Positions 9,986 to 19,424 are shown, numbered from the stretch's first letter. The stretch is 34,859 bases of DNA from Coptodactyla brooksi (GCA_033557675.1 JAWQRM010000051.1:1-34859), one strand, 5' to 3'. Program-made: numbers and translations. The notes: generated by a model from the letters alone, not told the origin.

Positions 9986-10220
9986 TACAGCTTCCTCATA
10001 GCCACTGTTACATCTTTCATCTCTGGACATACACCTTCCCAAGTTTTCCCAATTGTTGATTATTTGTAGTTCAGCTGATCAAGTTGGTTCCTGCCAGTCT
10101 CTGGATTATCATCTTTCCAACTGGATCTCGTCTTCCAGTTTTCAGCCTCCATTCACTTATCTTCCTTGTCCATTGATTGTCTAGCGTTCTCAGTACATGA
10201 CCAGCCCAATGGCACTTTTA
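9985..10220 (-). pseudogene. 3' end of a non-LTR retrotransposon ORF
   Basis: On the minus strand the translation reads WAGHVLRTLDNQWTRKISEW followed by a TGRRDP-type stretch, then RLAGTNLI, then GKVYVQR. This is the C-terminal tail typical of many insect non-LTR elements ('WAGHxxRRxDNRWTxxxxEWxPRTGRR...GxAYVQQW'). Only this tail is present, as expected for a 5'-truncated LINE copy. It abuts the end of the piggyBac fossil. Confidence 0.75.
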
Positions 10221-10308
10221 GATTTGTAGTTAAGCGTACTGGATGCTTACTTTATTGTTGGCTGCTGAAAAGGTTACATGTGTTTTGGTGTGCTCGGCGA
10301 TTTTTTAC

Positions 10309-11227
10309 ATGTGGAAAAAAATGGAACAAAGTATTTGCATTAAATTTTGCTTTAAGAATGGAATAAACTGCAGCACCGTATTGCAAATTGTGAGTGTTAC
10401 TTTTGGGCATGTCTTCTCTGAATTATAAGTGGTACAAACGTTTTCAAGATGGCTGAGAACATGTTGAAAATGATGAGCGTCCAGTCCAACGTTTCCAACG
10501 TCGAAAAAGTTAAGAAAATGATTATGAAGCATCACCGAACCTCTACCAGACCAATTCCTGATGACGGCATTTCATTTGGCTCAGAATAAACAACTTTTTC
10601 GGATGTTTTGGGCATGACATGTGGCCACAAATATTGTTCTGAAATTATTGAATTGCACCCAAAAACAGTACCGAACAGACATTACCAAGGAGTTGCTAGA
10701 TGAAGTCAATGAAGATCCAGAACTGCTCTAATGGGTAATAAGTGATTATGAAACATGGGAGTGTGAATATAATGTCAAAACTAAGGCCCAATCATCCCAA
10801 TGGAAGAATCCTAAAGAATTACTGCTGCCGAATCTTTTTTTCCATTTCAATGGATGAAAATAACTACCATCAGTTCTTGTCAACAGGTCATACAATGAAT
10901 AAGGAATACTGCAATTACAGGAGTATTATAAGCAATCTAAAGCAATGATAACGCATTGCTTACAATTCACTGTTTGTTTTGAATTGTGAATTTTTTGTCA
11001 AAACCATCACCGTTATAATACCGCAGTCTCCAGATTTGCTGGACATAACCACCTGTGACTACTTTCTCTTCCGGAAGATGGAAAACGCCATGAAGAATGA
11101 CGTTTGGCCAATATTAGGTATAAAGGAGATAAAGACAGAATAGCTGAAGGCGCTAAAACCCATACCAAAAATTGTATTCCAGAAGTGCTCTAAAGATTGG
11201 AAAAAGTGCTAGCACAAGTGTATTATA
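10309..11227 (+). pseudogene. mariner-like transposase fossil, main part (outer layer of nested stack)
   Basis: A second mariner subfamily, different from copy A. The N-terminus reads MEQSICIKFCFKNG near 10321-10362, the linker YKWYKRFQDG near 10427, then VEKVKKMIMKHHRTSTRPI near 10500. The catalytic segment DYETWECEYNVKTKAQSSQW is at about 10744-10803, followed by a PQSPDLLDITTCDYFLF stretch near 11023-11073 carrying the third-Asp region, then IPKIVFQKCSKDWKKC. The frame breaks at several places. It ends abruptly at 11227 in a codon that continues at 13533, because a younger element sits in between. It is of the same subfamily as the fossil at 16555-17100. Confidence 0.88.
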
Positions 11228-11339
11228 CAAGATACCCCAAAATTCTCCTTCAATCTGTTTCGTTCATTCTGCGAACGCAATTGGGTTAGGGGCACTGGGG
11301 TTGGGTTGGGTTGGGTCCGTTCTAGGGAATTTAGTCGCT

Positions 11340-11760
11340 ATGCAACGTTTCAGAGAAGCGGAGCATGCATGCAGTGTGCAAGTTTTACAAAAACAATAAT
11401 TTTGCTATATGTATCAATTGCATCATATATGTAAAGCACTAAGAACTCAACTAATCAAAACGTGGATACAAAAGTTTGAAGAGACTGGTTCGACGACAAC
11501 CAAACCTCAGATGGGGAGTTCAAGGCTATCAAGAACCGAGGAAAATGTGGAATACCTGCGCCAGTCAATTCGCGAGACTCCTAATCTCCCCGTTCGCAAA
11601 AGGGCATGTGCCTAAATTAAATGTTCCTAGAAGTTCCCTACAATGCATAATGCAAAATGATTTGCATTACAGCTGGTGCATAAATTGAAGGCAACTGATC
11701 CTGCTAATCAACTCTGCCAATCATATGATTAATCGATTTTCGTCCTTCAACATTTCCACC
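11340..11760 (+). pseudogene. DUF4817-type transposase, N-terminal half
   Basis: After MQRFREAEHACSV and a frame change to CKFYKNNN, the translation has IKTWIQKFEETGSTTTKPQ, then SRLSRTEENVEYLRQSIRET, then NDLHYSW in another frame. This is the helix-turn-helix/linker region of insect elements usually labelled DUF4817 or 'transposable element Tc1/Tc3-like': IxTWxxxFEETGS, then RTxENVExVRQSI, then a VRRILHxDLHFHPYK-like part. Frameshifts and stops separate the pieces. The continuation toward ATDPANQLC is readable near 11685-11720, after which the DDE domain is lost to later insertions. Confidence 0.75.
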
Positions 11761-11875
11761 TTAATGACCATGTATCAAGTTGAGTCATAAGTATCTTCTG
11801 TTTCTTTATCAGACTTTTATTGTGCTTTCATGAAATAAAAAAATATATATTAATTTAATTTATATCCTATTATAT

Positions 11876-11994
11876 TAGGTTGTTCCGAAAGTAATTTCGT
11901 TTTTTCTTTTTGATGAAAATAAACGGCACTTTTCTTGGAAAGTATAAATATTTTATTTAATTACACATTCACTATTTTGGTCCAACACCTTTTG
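11876..11994 (-). mobile_element. mariner terminal fragment
   Basis: TTAGGTTGTTCCGAAAGTAA at about 11876-11895, preceded by TA-rich sequence, is a typical mariner inverted terminus. The following ~100 bp (to TTTTGGTCCAACACCTTTTG) resembles the 3' end of a mariner read on the minus strand. The fragment stops where the LINE begins, and the opposite terminus was not found. It is a third mariner type in the stack. Confidence 0.65.
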
Positions 11995-13257
11995 AGGGTT
12001 ACCTTTTGAATTAAGGTAACCCAAAGGTGTACATCAACAATCCTCCACCTGGCATGCCCTAGCATAACAGGTGCCATGCGATGCAGCCCAACTGCTGTGA
12101 TGCTCTTCCTACCACCACTTGATGTTTACATCGAGACGCTGGTGTTAGCAGCAATGATTAGACTACGCACGGTGGGTTACAACTGAAATGATACTCGTTG
12201 GGGGAAATGGTACAGCCTGTGGAGGACTGCAGTTGATAAAACTCCCTTCCTACAGTGCTGTACCGACAACATGTCGCCCCGCTACGTCTTTTATAGACAT
12301 TACAATACCAATATTGGTGATGATACTGTAAACTACACAGGTAACATCAAGATCTACACAGATGGATCCAAAAGAAAGAACGGTGCAGGGGCGGGGGTCT
12401 TCTCTTATGATCTTCGGCTCCAGCAGTTCCTACCATTGGGCAGGTTTACTACTGTCCTGCAGGCAGAATTGGTCTATATTCCCACTGCAGCGGAGTATAT
12501 TACACAAGGCAGTATTACAGGTAAGAACATAAAGATACTGACTGATAGTAAACCTTCTATTCTAGCACTTCGAAGATACCAATACTCTTCCAAGTTGCTG
12601 GTGGAATGTCATGATGCTCTTGTGCAGATGTCACACCACAACAGTGTAACTCTTTGTTTGATTAAGGGGCATAACGGAGCTCTATGCAATGAGCATACGG
12701 ACAAGCTAGCCCGTAGGGCAGCAGCTCGCACTGCCTGCGTACCCGAGCCTGTGATTGCACCCACCAACAGCACCGTGATTACTCTAATCAAGTTGAGAAC
12801 CCTGCAGAAGTTTAAGGACCGATGGGACAAAGCACCTGGTTGTCTTCTAGCCAAGGAAATTATGACCTATCCTAGCGAAAAGAACACCAGGAGACTATTA
12901 CAGCTATCCAGGAAGAACCTACACCTCATCACTGGGTTTTTCACTGGACACTGTACGGTACGGAAGCATTTGTTTAATATGCGACTGGTGGAAACGTCTA
13001 CCTGTAGATGCTGTGAGCAGGACGAGGAGACGGTAAGACACATTCTGTGCGAATGCCCAGCCCTGGAGCTCAGGGCTAATATCCTAGGGGAATCGTGGCC
13101 GAGCGCAGTTGGAATCAGGGGCATTCCTCTGGGTTCTGTCTTAGCCTTTGCGAAAGCAATGAGCTGATTGACTCAACTAGAGTGAGTGTTGGGAGGATGC
13201 ACAAGGGGCCCACTGGGGCCTAAGTGCTGTAGGACTTTCCTACCCTCCCACATCCAT
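11995..13257 (+). mobile_element. 5'-truncated non-LTR retrotransposon with RNase H
   Basis: The insert carries the C-terminal part of an ORF2 (see separate entry) and a ~90 bp tail ending near CCCTCCCACATCCATAC, after which the DUF4817-type frame resumes as NPSSLGQLKEYIGEEM. No poly-A tail and no clear target duplication were seen. Near the left edge, GGTTACCTT and AAGGTAACC form an inverted pair (about 11998-12021). Confidence 0.7.
12043..13167 (+). pseudogene. non-LTR ORF2 C-terminus: RT tail, RNase H domain, zinc knuckle
   Basis: The frame opens with the end of the RT region, LACPSITGAMRCSPTAVMLF and a following LPPLDVYIETL, then hits one TGA at 12184. From there it stays open for about 327 codons to TGA at 13165-13167; the first ATG is at 12271, giving 298 residues. 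Counting from that ATG, RNase H acidic residues are visible at D31 (IYTDGS), E67 (QAELVYI), D92 (ILTDSK) and D144 (NEHTDKLAR), with GH near 133-134. The C-terminal CRCCEQDEETVRHILCECP is the Cys/His cluster common at the end of such ORFs. A terminal RNase H fits the I/LOA-type clades, which I cannot tell apart here. The frame looks young: only one stop and no frameshift. The ATG is not a real initiation site, since the element is 5'-truncated. The minus-strand ORFs inside it are shadows. Confidence 0.85.
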
Positions 13258-13424
13258 ACAAAAATCCTTCCTCTCTGGGCCAATTAAAAGAATACATAGG
13301 AGAAGAAATGGCAGCAATCACAGAGGATACGAGCCAAGCAATTCTCAGAAATTTTATGTCCCGTTTAGATGAATGCCAGCGAAATAATGAAGCATATCCA
13401 GAAGACATAATTTTTAAGAAATAA
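13258..13424 (+). pseudogene. DUF4817-type transposase, C-terminal end
   Basis: The frame reads NPSSLGQLKEYIGEEMAAIT, then EDTSQAILRNFMSRLDECQR, then EDIIFKK and a TAA stop at 13422-13424. This matches the usual end of DUF4817-type transposases ('LKERIxEEMAAITxxMLxxVMRNFxxRLxECxxxxGxHLxDIIFKK'). It completes the protein whose N-terminal half lies at 11340-11760, which shows that the LINE and mariner fragment between them are insertions. Confidence 0.78.
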
Positions 13425-13530
13425 ATTTCCAGAAACTGTACTTTAATACAAAATAAAAAATCTTTCATTAAACGTACCAATTTCTTTAACATAAAATTTT
13501 TATTTTGGAAAGGACTTTTGGAACAATTTG

Positions 13531-13600
13531 TATCTTATGGGGACTACTTTGAAAGGGACAAAACTAATAATGTTGACGAATAAAGAAGTAATAATGTAAG
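13531..13600 (+). pseudogene. 3' end of the outer mariner fossil
   Basis: Immediately after the right TA, the translation SYGDYFERDKTNNVDE with stop continues the mariner broken at 11227 ('WHKCI...GDYFEGDxxNxDE' is the usual end). It places the outer layer's C-terminus 2.3 kb away from its body. Confidence 0.75.
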
Positions 13601-14100
13601 AGTCCCTATTTCTGAGTCGTAGATCAGTGTTAGAAGGACACGCCAGCTAAATATCATTATTTTAAGATGTTTGGGAATTTTAGAATTGAGCACCTCTGAG
13701 TTTTCCAAACGTGGTCTGTGCGTTTGGAAAACATTTCTCAATTTATCGAATCTCCAATTACAAATTGAATGGGCATAACATTTTCCATATTTGGCATGAT
13801 TTTTATCTTAGTGATATAATACAGTTTATCATACAAAGAAAATTAAATATATAGAACATTTTATCACAGTTTCACTTTAATTTATTATGTATAAATAAAG
13901 TAGATTAAAGTTTATTCAACAAAGTATTTATGCAATCTTTTAAACATTTATTAATTTCTATATTATATTATATTAGGAAATTACAATGTTGTCAAGTTGT
14001 GGGCAGTAAAGGATATTTTTAAAGTTCAAATAACCTAAGCAGAATTGTAATTAAATGTAGTTTTTCTTAATTTTGATCGTGTTAAGTAACTATGGGATTT
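13601..14100. other. AT-rich Yeti intron sequence
   Basis: No gene or repeat was recognised in this part of the intron next to exon 1. The minus-strand 65-codon ORF at 13544-13741 has no recognisable feature and overlaps the mariner remnant. Confidence 0.5.
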
Positions 14101-14130
14101 TTAAAAATCATTTAAATTGACAGTTCTTAC

Positions 14131-14359
14131 CATCTGATGTATCTCCCACAGTAGTATTGTTGGTGCGTTGTTTTTTCCTAGACTTCGTGTTTCGCTTCTT
14201 CCTTTTTGGGCCTCTAGAGCCCGGATCTTCTTTATCCGAAAGCGGATCTTCACTGTCCCCATCCGAATCCACCTCGGAAACTACCTCATTTTCGGTTTTG
14301 CCGGGATCAAAATCTTCATCGCTTGTATCACTATCTTCAGGGTATTCAACTTTGTCCAT
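14131..14359 (-). CDS. Yeti: Yeti/CFDP1 (BCNT family) exon 1
   Basis: First coding exon, residues 1-76 plus the first base of codon 77. It starts at ATG 14359-14357 with MDKVEYPEDSDTSDEDFDPG; the acidic SDEDF motif near the N-terminus is characteristic of BCNT/CFDP1/Yeti proteins. An acidic serine-rich stretch (about 28-46) is followed by a basic cluster KRKKRNTKSRKKQR at about 52-65, a likely nuclear localisation signal. The donor is GTAAGA directly after 14131. Joining it to exon 2 at 5545 gives DTSDG|STTSPEKK in frame. An upstream in-frame ATG at 14437 would add 26 hydrophobic residues unlike the family, so 14359 is preferred. The plus-strand ORFs at 14157-14477 are antisense shadows. Confidence 0.92.
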
Positions 14360-14883
14360 TACGAGCAATAAAGTGAGGTTATGTACGGATGTAACCTCCA
14401 AATTAATTAAAATTGCAAAATATAATAACTTTTTCAATAAGTATTGCGAAATGCCGGCGAAAATATCCTATTTATAATACTCATTGACTCACGCACGCCA
14501 CGCACAAGCGGTCGATCTTTCTTTTCTTTAAAAACCCGTCGATATTCAGTACAAACTGCGAAAACAAAAATCACCAGACGGTAGGGGAAATTTTCGATAA
14601 ACGTCAAAAACAAACGTCAAACTTTGTAAATGTAAACTGAATGTCATTTCTGTGTCATGTTGCCGTTGTCGCAATTTTGCTAAAATAGGGGTACTCGCGT
14701 GGGAAAGATGTGAAACTCCGCACCGAAATTGCGGGTCAGTGTGGTGTAATACGTAGTTTCGCGAACAACTTCACTTAAAGCGTTTTTTGTTTAGAGGGGC
14801 ACCAAAAAATCGCAATGTGGAAGTATACCCAACAATTGGACTGTGGTACGTGAACTCGGGGCCCACAGTTCAGGCGAAGAAAC
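14360..14883. promoter_or_regulatory. shared intergenic region, probable bidirectional promoter
   Basis: The two start codons face away from each other with 524 bp between, which must hold both 5' UTRs and core promoters. The stretch from about 14490 to 14880 is visibly richer in CpG and G+C than its surroundings (for example CACGCACGCCACGCACAAGCGG near 14492). No TATA box stands out, which fits housekeeping promoters. A short upstream ORF (ATG at 14815, 11 codons) precedes the TMEM170 start. Confidence 0.6.
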
Positions 14884-15018
14884 ATGTCCAAGACAACGGA
14901 ATTGGACTCCTTGCAAACGGTCTTTTGGCTTCAACAAACCGAACCGTTGAACACATTTGCGAAGATGTGGTATCACGTCTTTCTGTGGGCCTTGTTTTCA
15001 TCAATTTTTGTTCATACG
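14884..15018 (+). CDS. TMEM170: TMEM170-family membrane protein, exon 1
   Basis: Encodes residues 1-45: a short polar N-terminus, then MWYHVFLWALFSSIFVHT. This matches the 'MWYxVFLWALxSSLFFHV' start of the first membrane segment in TMEM170A/B, small three-pass proteins placed in the ER/nuclear envelope. The exon ends at CATACG|GTAAAG, and the intron is phase 0. ATG 14884 is chosen because it is in frame and gives a plausible N-terminus; the internal Met28 is an alternative. The overlapping 80-codon ORF at 14787-15029 is another frame and carries no family similarity. Confidence 0.92.
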
Positions 15019-16540
15019 GTAAAGTATAACGACACAAAATTCAATTTAAAAAAATGCATATTATAGCATTTGCTTATCAGTAAGTCAATAAAATCATTAC
15101 AGACAATTTATTTCATATCAGTTCCACCCATGACACATTTAGGAATAGTAAATAACAGTATGTAACAGATTAAAGGATAAACGTATAATTTTTATTTTCA
15201 TATTACTGCAAAAATTTTGTAAATGATATTTATTTATTGTAATTTACCCTACAGTACTTACCTTAAAATAGTCTATTCTATCTGCATATAACAAACATAT
15301 TTTTTAAACAAATTATAAGATACCATTTAATTTATAAAATCAATAATTATTGCATTAACAGAAAAAAGTGTGGACGTATTAAATTTTCACTAAAAAGATA
15401 ATCATATTCTTGGAATAACTTTTAAGAGACTCTTCACTAACAGAATTTTGCTAACAGTTTGTTATTATTTATCAAAAATAAATTGCAAATTTATTCATAT
15501 TTTCTATTAAAATTATTGTTGAAGTGTAGTTTTGTATCTACCTAATGTTATTCTACAATTTTTTAAAGTTAGACTTTTTGATTTATAGCAAAACTATGCA
15601 TGACAGGAATACAATTTTCATCATACTTCTTATATGTTTTATTTTGTTCTCTGTAATACAGCAGTCGGTGGCGACTTTTAAACACGACTACTGAAATTGA
15701 CTCTACTGATGTTAAAAATCATGCTAGATTAAATTGCTAAATAATAACATCAACTATTTAATTATTTAAAATACCTGTACCAGGTTCTGTTAAGTTTGTA
15801 CGGTTGTCAAGGGAGAATTCTAGTTTTAAACATTGCTTTATGATTTTTATTTTGAGGAAATAAGCTGGGAAGCAGCTTGTCATTTTTTGAAAATTAATAT
15901 TTCGTATCTTCAATTCATATTTTCGACACTAACAATTTGCCCATTTGCTGTAATTCTTCAGTCAATCTGCAAACGTAGAGTGTTAAAGGAATTTCCATAA
16001 AAAAAGAATTCTTGCTTGAGAAACAAAACCATAACTGTTTCAATCAAACCCAATGAAAATAATGTTAATGCTGTTAATAATAATGCTGTCATTTTGTTTT
16101 CTTTATTAAGCATTTCCATTAAGTGGGCATTCATCGTATGTCAGCTATGCGTAACATCCAAAAATGTTGTTTAATAAAATAAATGTGACTATTTAAGTTC
16201 TCAACTTTTTATTGACTTCAAGATAGAAATAAACTGCGCAGCTACATAGTATATTTTCTAAGATTAGGATAACTTTTTTATAAAATACAAAACGAAAACA
16301 GTAACTTATATCAAAGTTAAATCACAACTTTTAATGTTTGAGAACAGATTAAAAGTTGAGGCAACTTTTAAATTTCATGACAATTATTTCTTAAATCATC
16401 AAATCTACAACTCAGGCTTTGTTTCTACATAGCCTGAGTTGATTTCTACAATATTACTTCTCACAAACCTCTATGTTGTTTGATCAAAAATACCCAGAAC
16501 ATTACTTTTTCTCAAAAAATCTTTATTTATGTATCAATAT
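15019..16540. other. TMEM170 intron, first part, AT-rich
   Basis: No gene or TE was recognised before the mariner fossil. One small feature is a hairpin at 16408-16441 with perfect 11 bp arms (CAACTCAGGCT and AGCCTGAGTTG) and a 12-base loop, possibly a fragment of an inverted-repeat element. Confidence 0.5.
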
Positions 16541-16554
16541 TAATTCTCCTAATA

Positions 16555-17100
16555 TTATTAAATCTCCTTCAGTGATTCTGTCTTTATCTCCTCAATATTG
16601 GCAAAATGTCATCTTTTCATGATTTTTTGTAACTTTGGGAATAGGAAGAAGTTGCAGGGGTCACGTCCGACAAATACAGAAGCTGAGGCATCACAATGGT
16701 ATCACTTGTGACCAAAAATTCATGAACATGCACTGAATAGTGAGAACGTCCATTGTCATAGCACAATTAGCATGGATTCTTTCACTACAAATCCAAGGTT
16801 TTCTTCGAATTGCTTCGTGGAAATTGTGAAGAATTTCCAAATGGTACTCGTTGGCCATACAACCTGGTGGCAAGAACTCATTGTACATAACTCCTGAGCA
16901 ATGGTTATTCGGCATTACTTTTGGGCACAATTGAACAATTTCAGAACAAATTTTGCTGCCACACATCTCATGCCTTAAACACACGAAAAAAGTGCTTGGT
17001 ATAAGCCAAACGGTATGCCATTATCAGCAACATCTATGCTAGAGATTGTCCTTAATCATTTTCTTCATTTTTTCAATGTTATCATTGGTTGCTGGTGTGT
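16555..17100 (-). pseudogene. mariner-like transposase fossil, internally deleted
   Basis: Read on the minus strand from 17100: DNIEKMKKMIKDN, then IDVADNGIPFG, then LRHEMCGSKICSEIVQLCPK. The frame then jumps to GVMYNEFLPPGCMANEYHLE, HEAIRRKPW, and a region matching the second Asp motif ('HHDNARPH', here frameshifted) and MFMNFWSQ. A SPDLAPCDFF-like stretch comes last, near 16650. Most of the first catalytic segment (GDETW) is missing. The words CSEI(V/I)..CPK tie it to the subfamily of the 10.3 kb copy. It lies in the TMEM170 intron, opposite to the gene. Confidence 0.85.
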
Positions 17101-17149
17101 TGTGGTGAAAATTTTTAACACAATTTGTAAATATGTATGGTTTATTGTA

Positions 17150-17494
17150 TTTTTTTGGTAAAATAAAGGGATTATAAGGGAAGACGAATATTAAAATCGC
17201 TTGGTACATCCTTAAGCATGAAATTTTGAGTTTTTTGAAATCACCAAACTGACTTGTTTTTCCTCTAAAAGTGTGTTTTAAATTAAAATATCTGTTTTGA
17301 AGATTGCGCTGTTTGTAGTAGAAATTGATAGATTGGCGAAAAGAATTCTGTCCTCATTCCTCATTTTTTAATATAATCGTTAATACTACAAGTGTTTGGT
17401 AAATCTATAATCTGGCATTGAATGATTAATAATGTTTCCATGACAGGAATGAGTCCGTGTAATGCAATAAATTCAATTGCATTTCTTTCACCAT
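17150..17494 (+). repeat. dispersed repeat B', direct copy of 20005-20340
   Basis: About 340 bp match 20005-20340 in the same orientation at high visible identity, with shared words such as GGAAGACGAATATTAAA, TAAATCTATAATCTGGCATT and AATTCAATTGCATTTCTTTC. This copy has ~50 bp after 17190 that the other lacks. It carries no ORF. Confidence 0.85.
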
Positions 17495-17759
17495 GGTTTA
17501 TGTTGACATAACACTACTTTATAAGTTAATTACACAAGCCTGCAAAATTTGGGTTGTGTCATGTTTTTTAACTTTTGTTAATTGATTAATATGGATTTTA
17601 TAGTGCTGAATCTGAAAATGCCCTTCGGAATCAGAATTCTTAACAAAATCGCAACTGTTGAAGTTTGTAAAAAGTCAAAAGATTGCAAAAATATGAGAAT
17701 CTTTTTGTTTTTACTTATACTAACACAATGTACGTAAGATACACAATTTTATTTCATGT

Positions 17760-19045
17760 GTAGAAGTTTCTTTCACACTTGCTCTGCTTCGCGGTTTTCC
17801 TTTTTAAGTTCTCTATGCGGTTCATCTCGGTATAACATCCAGCAATAGTCGACCATCATCATAGTAGACAATTTTCCTTGATACCTCCTTCCCATTTCAT
17901 TGATGTCTTGCGGAGATCCCTTACCCATCTCTTCGCTAGCAGCACCTAGATTTTGAGGAAAATTGTTCAAATGTGAACTTAGGAAGTGAAACCTTGAAGA
18001 TCATGGGACGTAAGTTTTTGTACTTCTGTGGTATGTTCTGGACTATTGATTTGAAGTTTGGATCCTTCTTATTGCCCAAAAACTTGGTTACCATCTAACT
18101 TGATACGCAGAGGTGGAAGGAGAGCTTTATTCAGATCTATGAGAGCTTTTTAGGGGACATTTTTGGTTCCGGGTAGTAATGAATCCCTTTTTGGCCAATC
18201 TTTCTTCATCTAATGATTTTCTCTGTCTCTGGTTTCCCATCCACACAAAAAACAAGGAAACTTTGTGTACACTCCTTACTGTCTCACGAGCATAGATATT
18301 ATTTTGAGGGCTCCGCATGTAATCAATGTAGGATTGTCGTATTTAATTTTATCATGAACAGATTCCAAATTTTCGTAATGCTCTTATAAATGAATAGAAT
18401 ATTTGATGCATACGTATCCTCATTGTGAATAAGGATAACTTTAAGGCTTATTTTGGAGAAATCTATAAACAGTCTCCAGTCGGTGCCATCAGCTGTGAGC
18501 AGGTGACACACTTTAAGCCTTGCACCAAGCAATTCTGAATTTTCTTTGGTCAGATGTAAGTAACCAAATCATTTAGTTCAGTCTGTGAAAGAAGCTCTGG
18601 TACACAGCTATCCTCAGGTTCGTACTCCTTGTTCTTATCTTCATTTGAAACACTTGCAGAACCGTCTATTTCGGGTGAGTTATGTGGTAGAATCGGCACT
18701 GATACATCTTTACCATAAGGAACTGATGACGACTCTTTCTTTATTCTTTATGTTGGCACCAGTCGAACAAAAGTAAAATTCATTGCTATGATTTTAAGAC
18801 TCTCGGCACACTATTGGAACTCCAAATGTGAATGCTTTTTGTTCACCCTTTGACCACTGTGTACCTCCTTCAACACATGTGTAACAAATGTAATGGAGTG
18901 CCTAAGTTTTGTCTTCATCTCCTATTTTCACTCCAAAATATGCGAGGTACACTTATCGATTGAAACTTGTTATATTTCTTTTTTGCCTTTCCACCATTAG
19001 CTCACCACAAATGTAACAAAAAGAATTTGTATACTTTTCACAGCT
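17760..19045 (-). pseudogene. decayed arthropod repeat protein of unknown class (TE-like)
   Basis: Translating the minus strand piecewise gives, in order: NSFCYICGELMVERQKRNIT (from ~19040), YFGVKIGDEDKT, a short Cys-rich part (HYICYTCVEGGTQWSKG), SVPIIPHNSPEIDGS, LNDLV, LLGARLKVCHLLTADGTDWR, LFIDFSKISLKVILIHN, then FLGNKKDPNF, HLNNFPQNLG, SEEMGKGSPQDINEMGRRYQ and MVDYCWMLYRDEP. I recall this order ('SFCYICGE', 'YFGVKxGDQDKxWAPH', 'LLGSRLxExNLL', 'WRLFIDSSKxSLKxVLLHNGN', 'SEEQGERFHQDIxxMExRYQGR', 'MMADYCWxLxRD') from a large, highly multiplied group of uncharacterised arthropod proteins. Its mechanism is unknown to me. Many stops and frameshifts are present. It ends about 130 bp before TMEM170 exon 2, on the opposite strand. 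Confidence 0.7.
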
Positions 19046-19178
19046 GCTTAAAGCTATCTAGAAAACGAAAGGTTTATATTACGACATGAAAATAAATTTT
19101 CTACCAATAGATGAACATGCATGTCTATCTGTACATGACAGTTTTTTGTTTATTTATTTCTTTGATGTTTTGTTTTAG

Positions 19179-19424
19179 GTAGCTGGATTGATAGCATTTC
19201 TAACACTGCGCAAACACAAATTTGGAAAGTTTTTCCCCATCGCGATATTGTTCATGGGCGTGGTGACGCCTGTCATGTCCGGAATAATAAGCAGCGCGGC
19301 GATAGCGTGCGTCTACCGCTACTCGAGCTTGCCAATGCAACCGTTGTACGCTTTATTCTGGGGCGTTGGCCAAACTGTCCTGTCGGCTTGTATCGGATTC
19401 ACTCGGATTCTCGCTACTCTCTAA
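19179..19424 (+). CDS. TMEM170: TMEM170-family membrane protein, exon 2 (terminal)
   Basis: Encodes residues 46-126. The acceptor is TTGTTTTAG before 19179. Joined to exon 1 it reads IFVHT|VAGLIAFLTLRKHKFGKF, matching 'FFHVPAGLLALFTLRHHKYGRF' in TMEM170A. Two further membrane segments follow, at about 64-91 (AILFMGVVTPVMSGIISSAA then IACVY) and about 98-122. The protein ends in GFTRILATL, like the family's conserved 'FLRILATL' terminus. Total 126 residues, somewhat shorter than human TMEM170A (144) because of a shorter N-terminus. The exon is intact and more GC-rich than its surroundings, as expected for a gene under selection. Confidence 0.95.
   Translation, partial: VAGLIAFLTLRKHKFGKFFPIAILFMGVVTPVMSGIISSAAIACVYRYSSLPMQPLYALFWGVGQTVLSACIGFTRILATL

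Larger units (their letters stand above)
11228..13530 (+). mobile_element. DUF4817-type mariner relative inserted in the older mariner
   Basis: Its ends are CAAGATACCCCAAAA on the left and, read inward on the other strand, CAAATTGTTCCAAAA on the right, each next to TA (11226-11227 and 13531-13532). Removing the insert and one TA puts the outer mariner back in one reading frame (KCI then ISYGDYFE), which supports a TA target duplication. Inside, transposase fragments are split by later insertions: the N-terminal half at about 11340-11760 and the last ~50 codons at 13258-13424. Confidence 0.8.

Noticed and set aside
11280..11320. GGTTGGGTTGGGTTGGG run resembling telomeric repeats
   Set aside because: The unit is GGTTG, not the arthropod TTAGG, and it is only a few copies within the 5' part of a transposon.
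12609..13124. Two minus-strand ORFs of 81 and 85 codons
   Set aside because: Shadows of the RNase H ORF on the plus strand.
14157..14477. Plus-strand ORF of 106 codons with a serine-rich stretch
   Set aside because: Antisense of the acidic Yeti exon 1; it has no independent support.
14787..15029. Plus-strand ORF of 80 codons over the TMEM170 start
   Set aside because: It is a different frame from TMEM170 exon 1, has no family similarity and crosses the splice donor.
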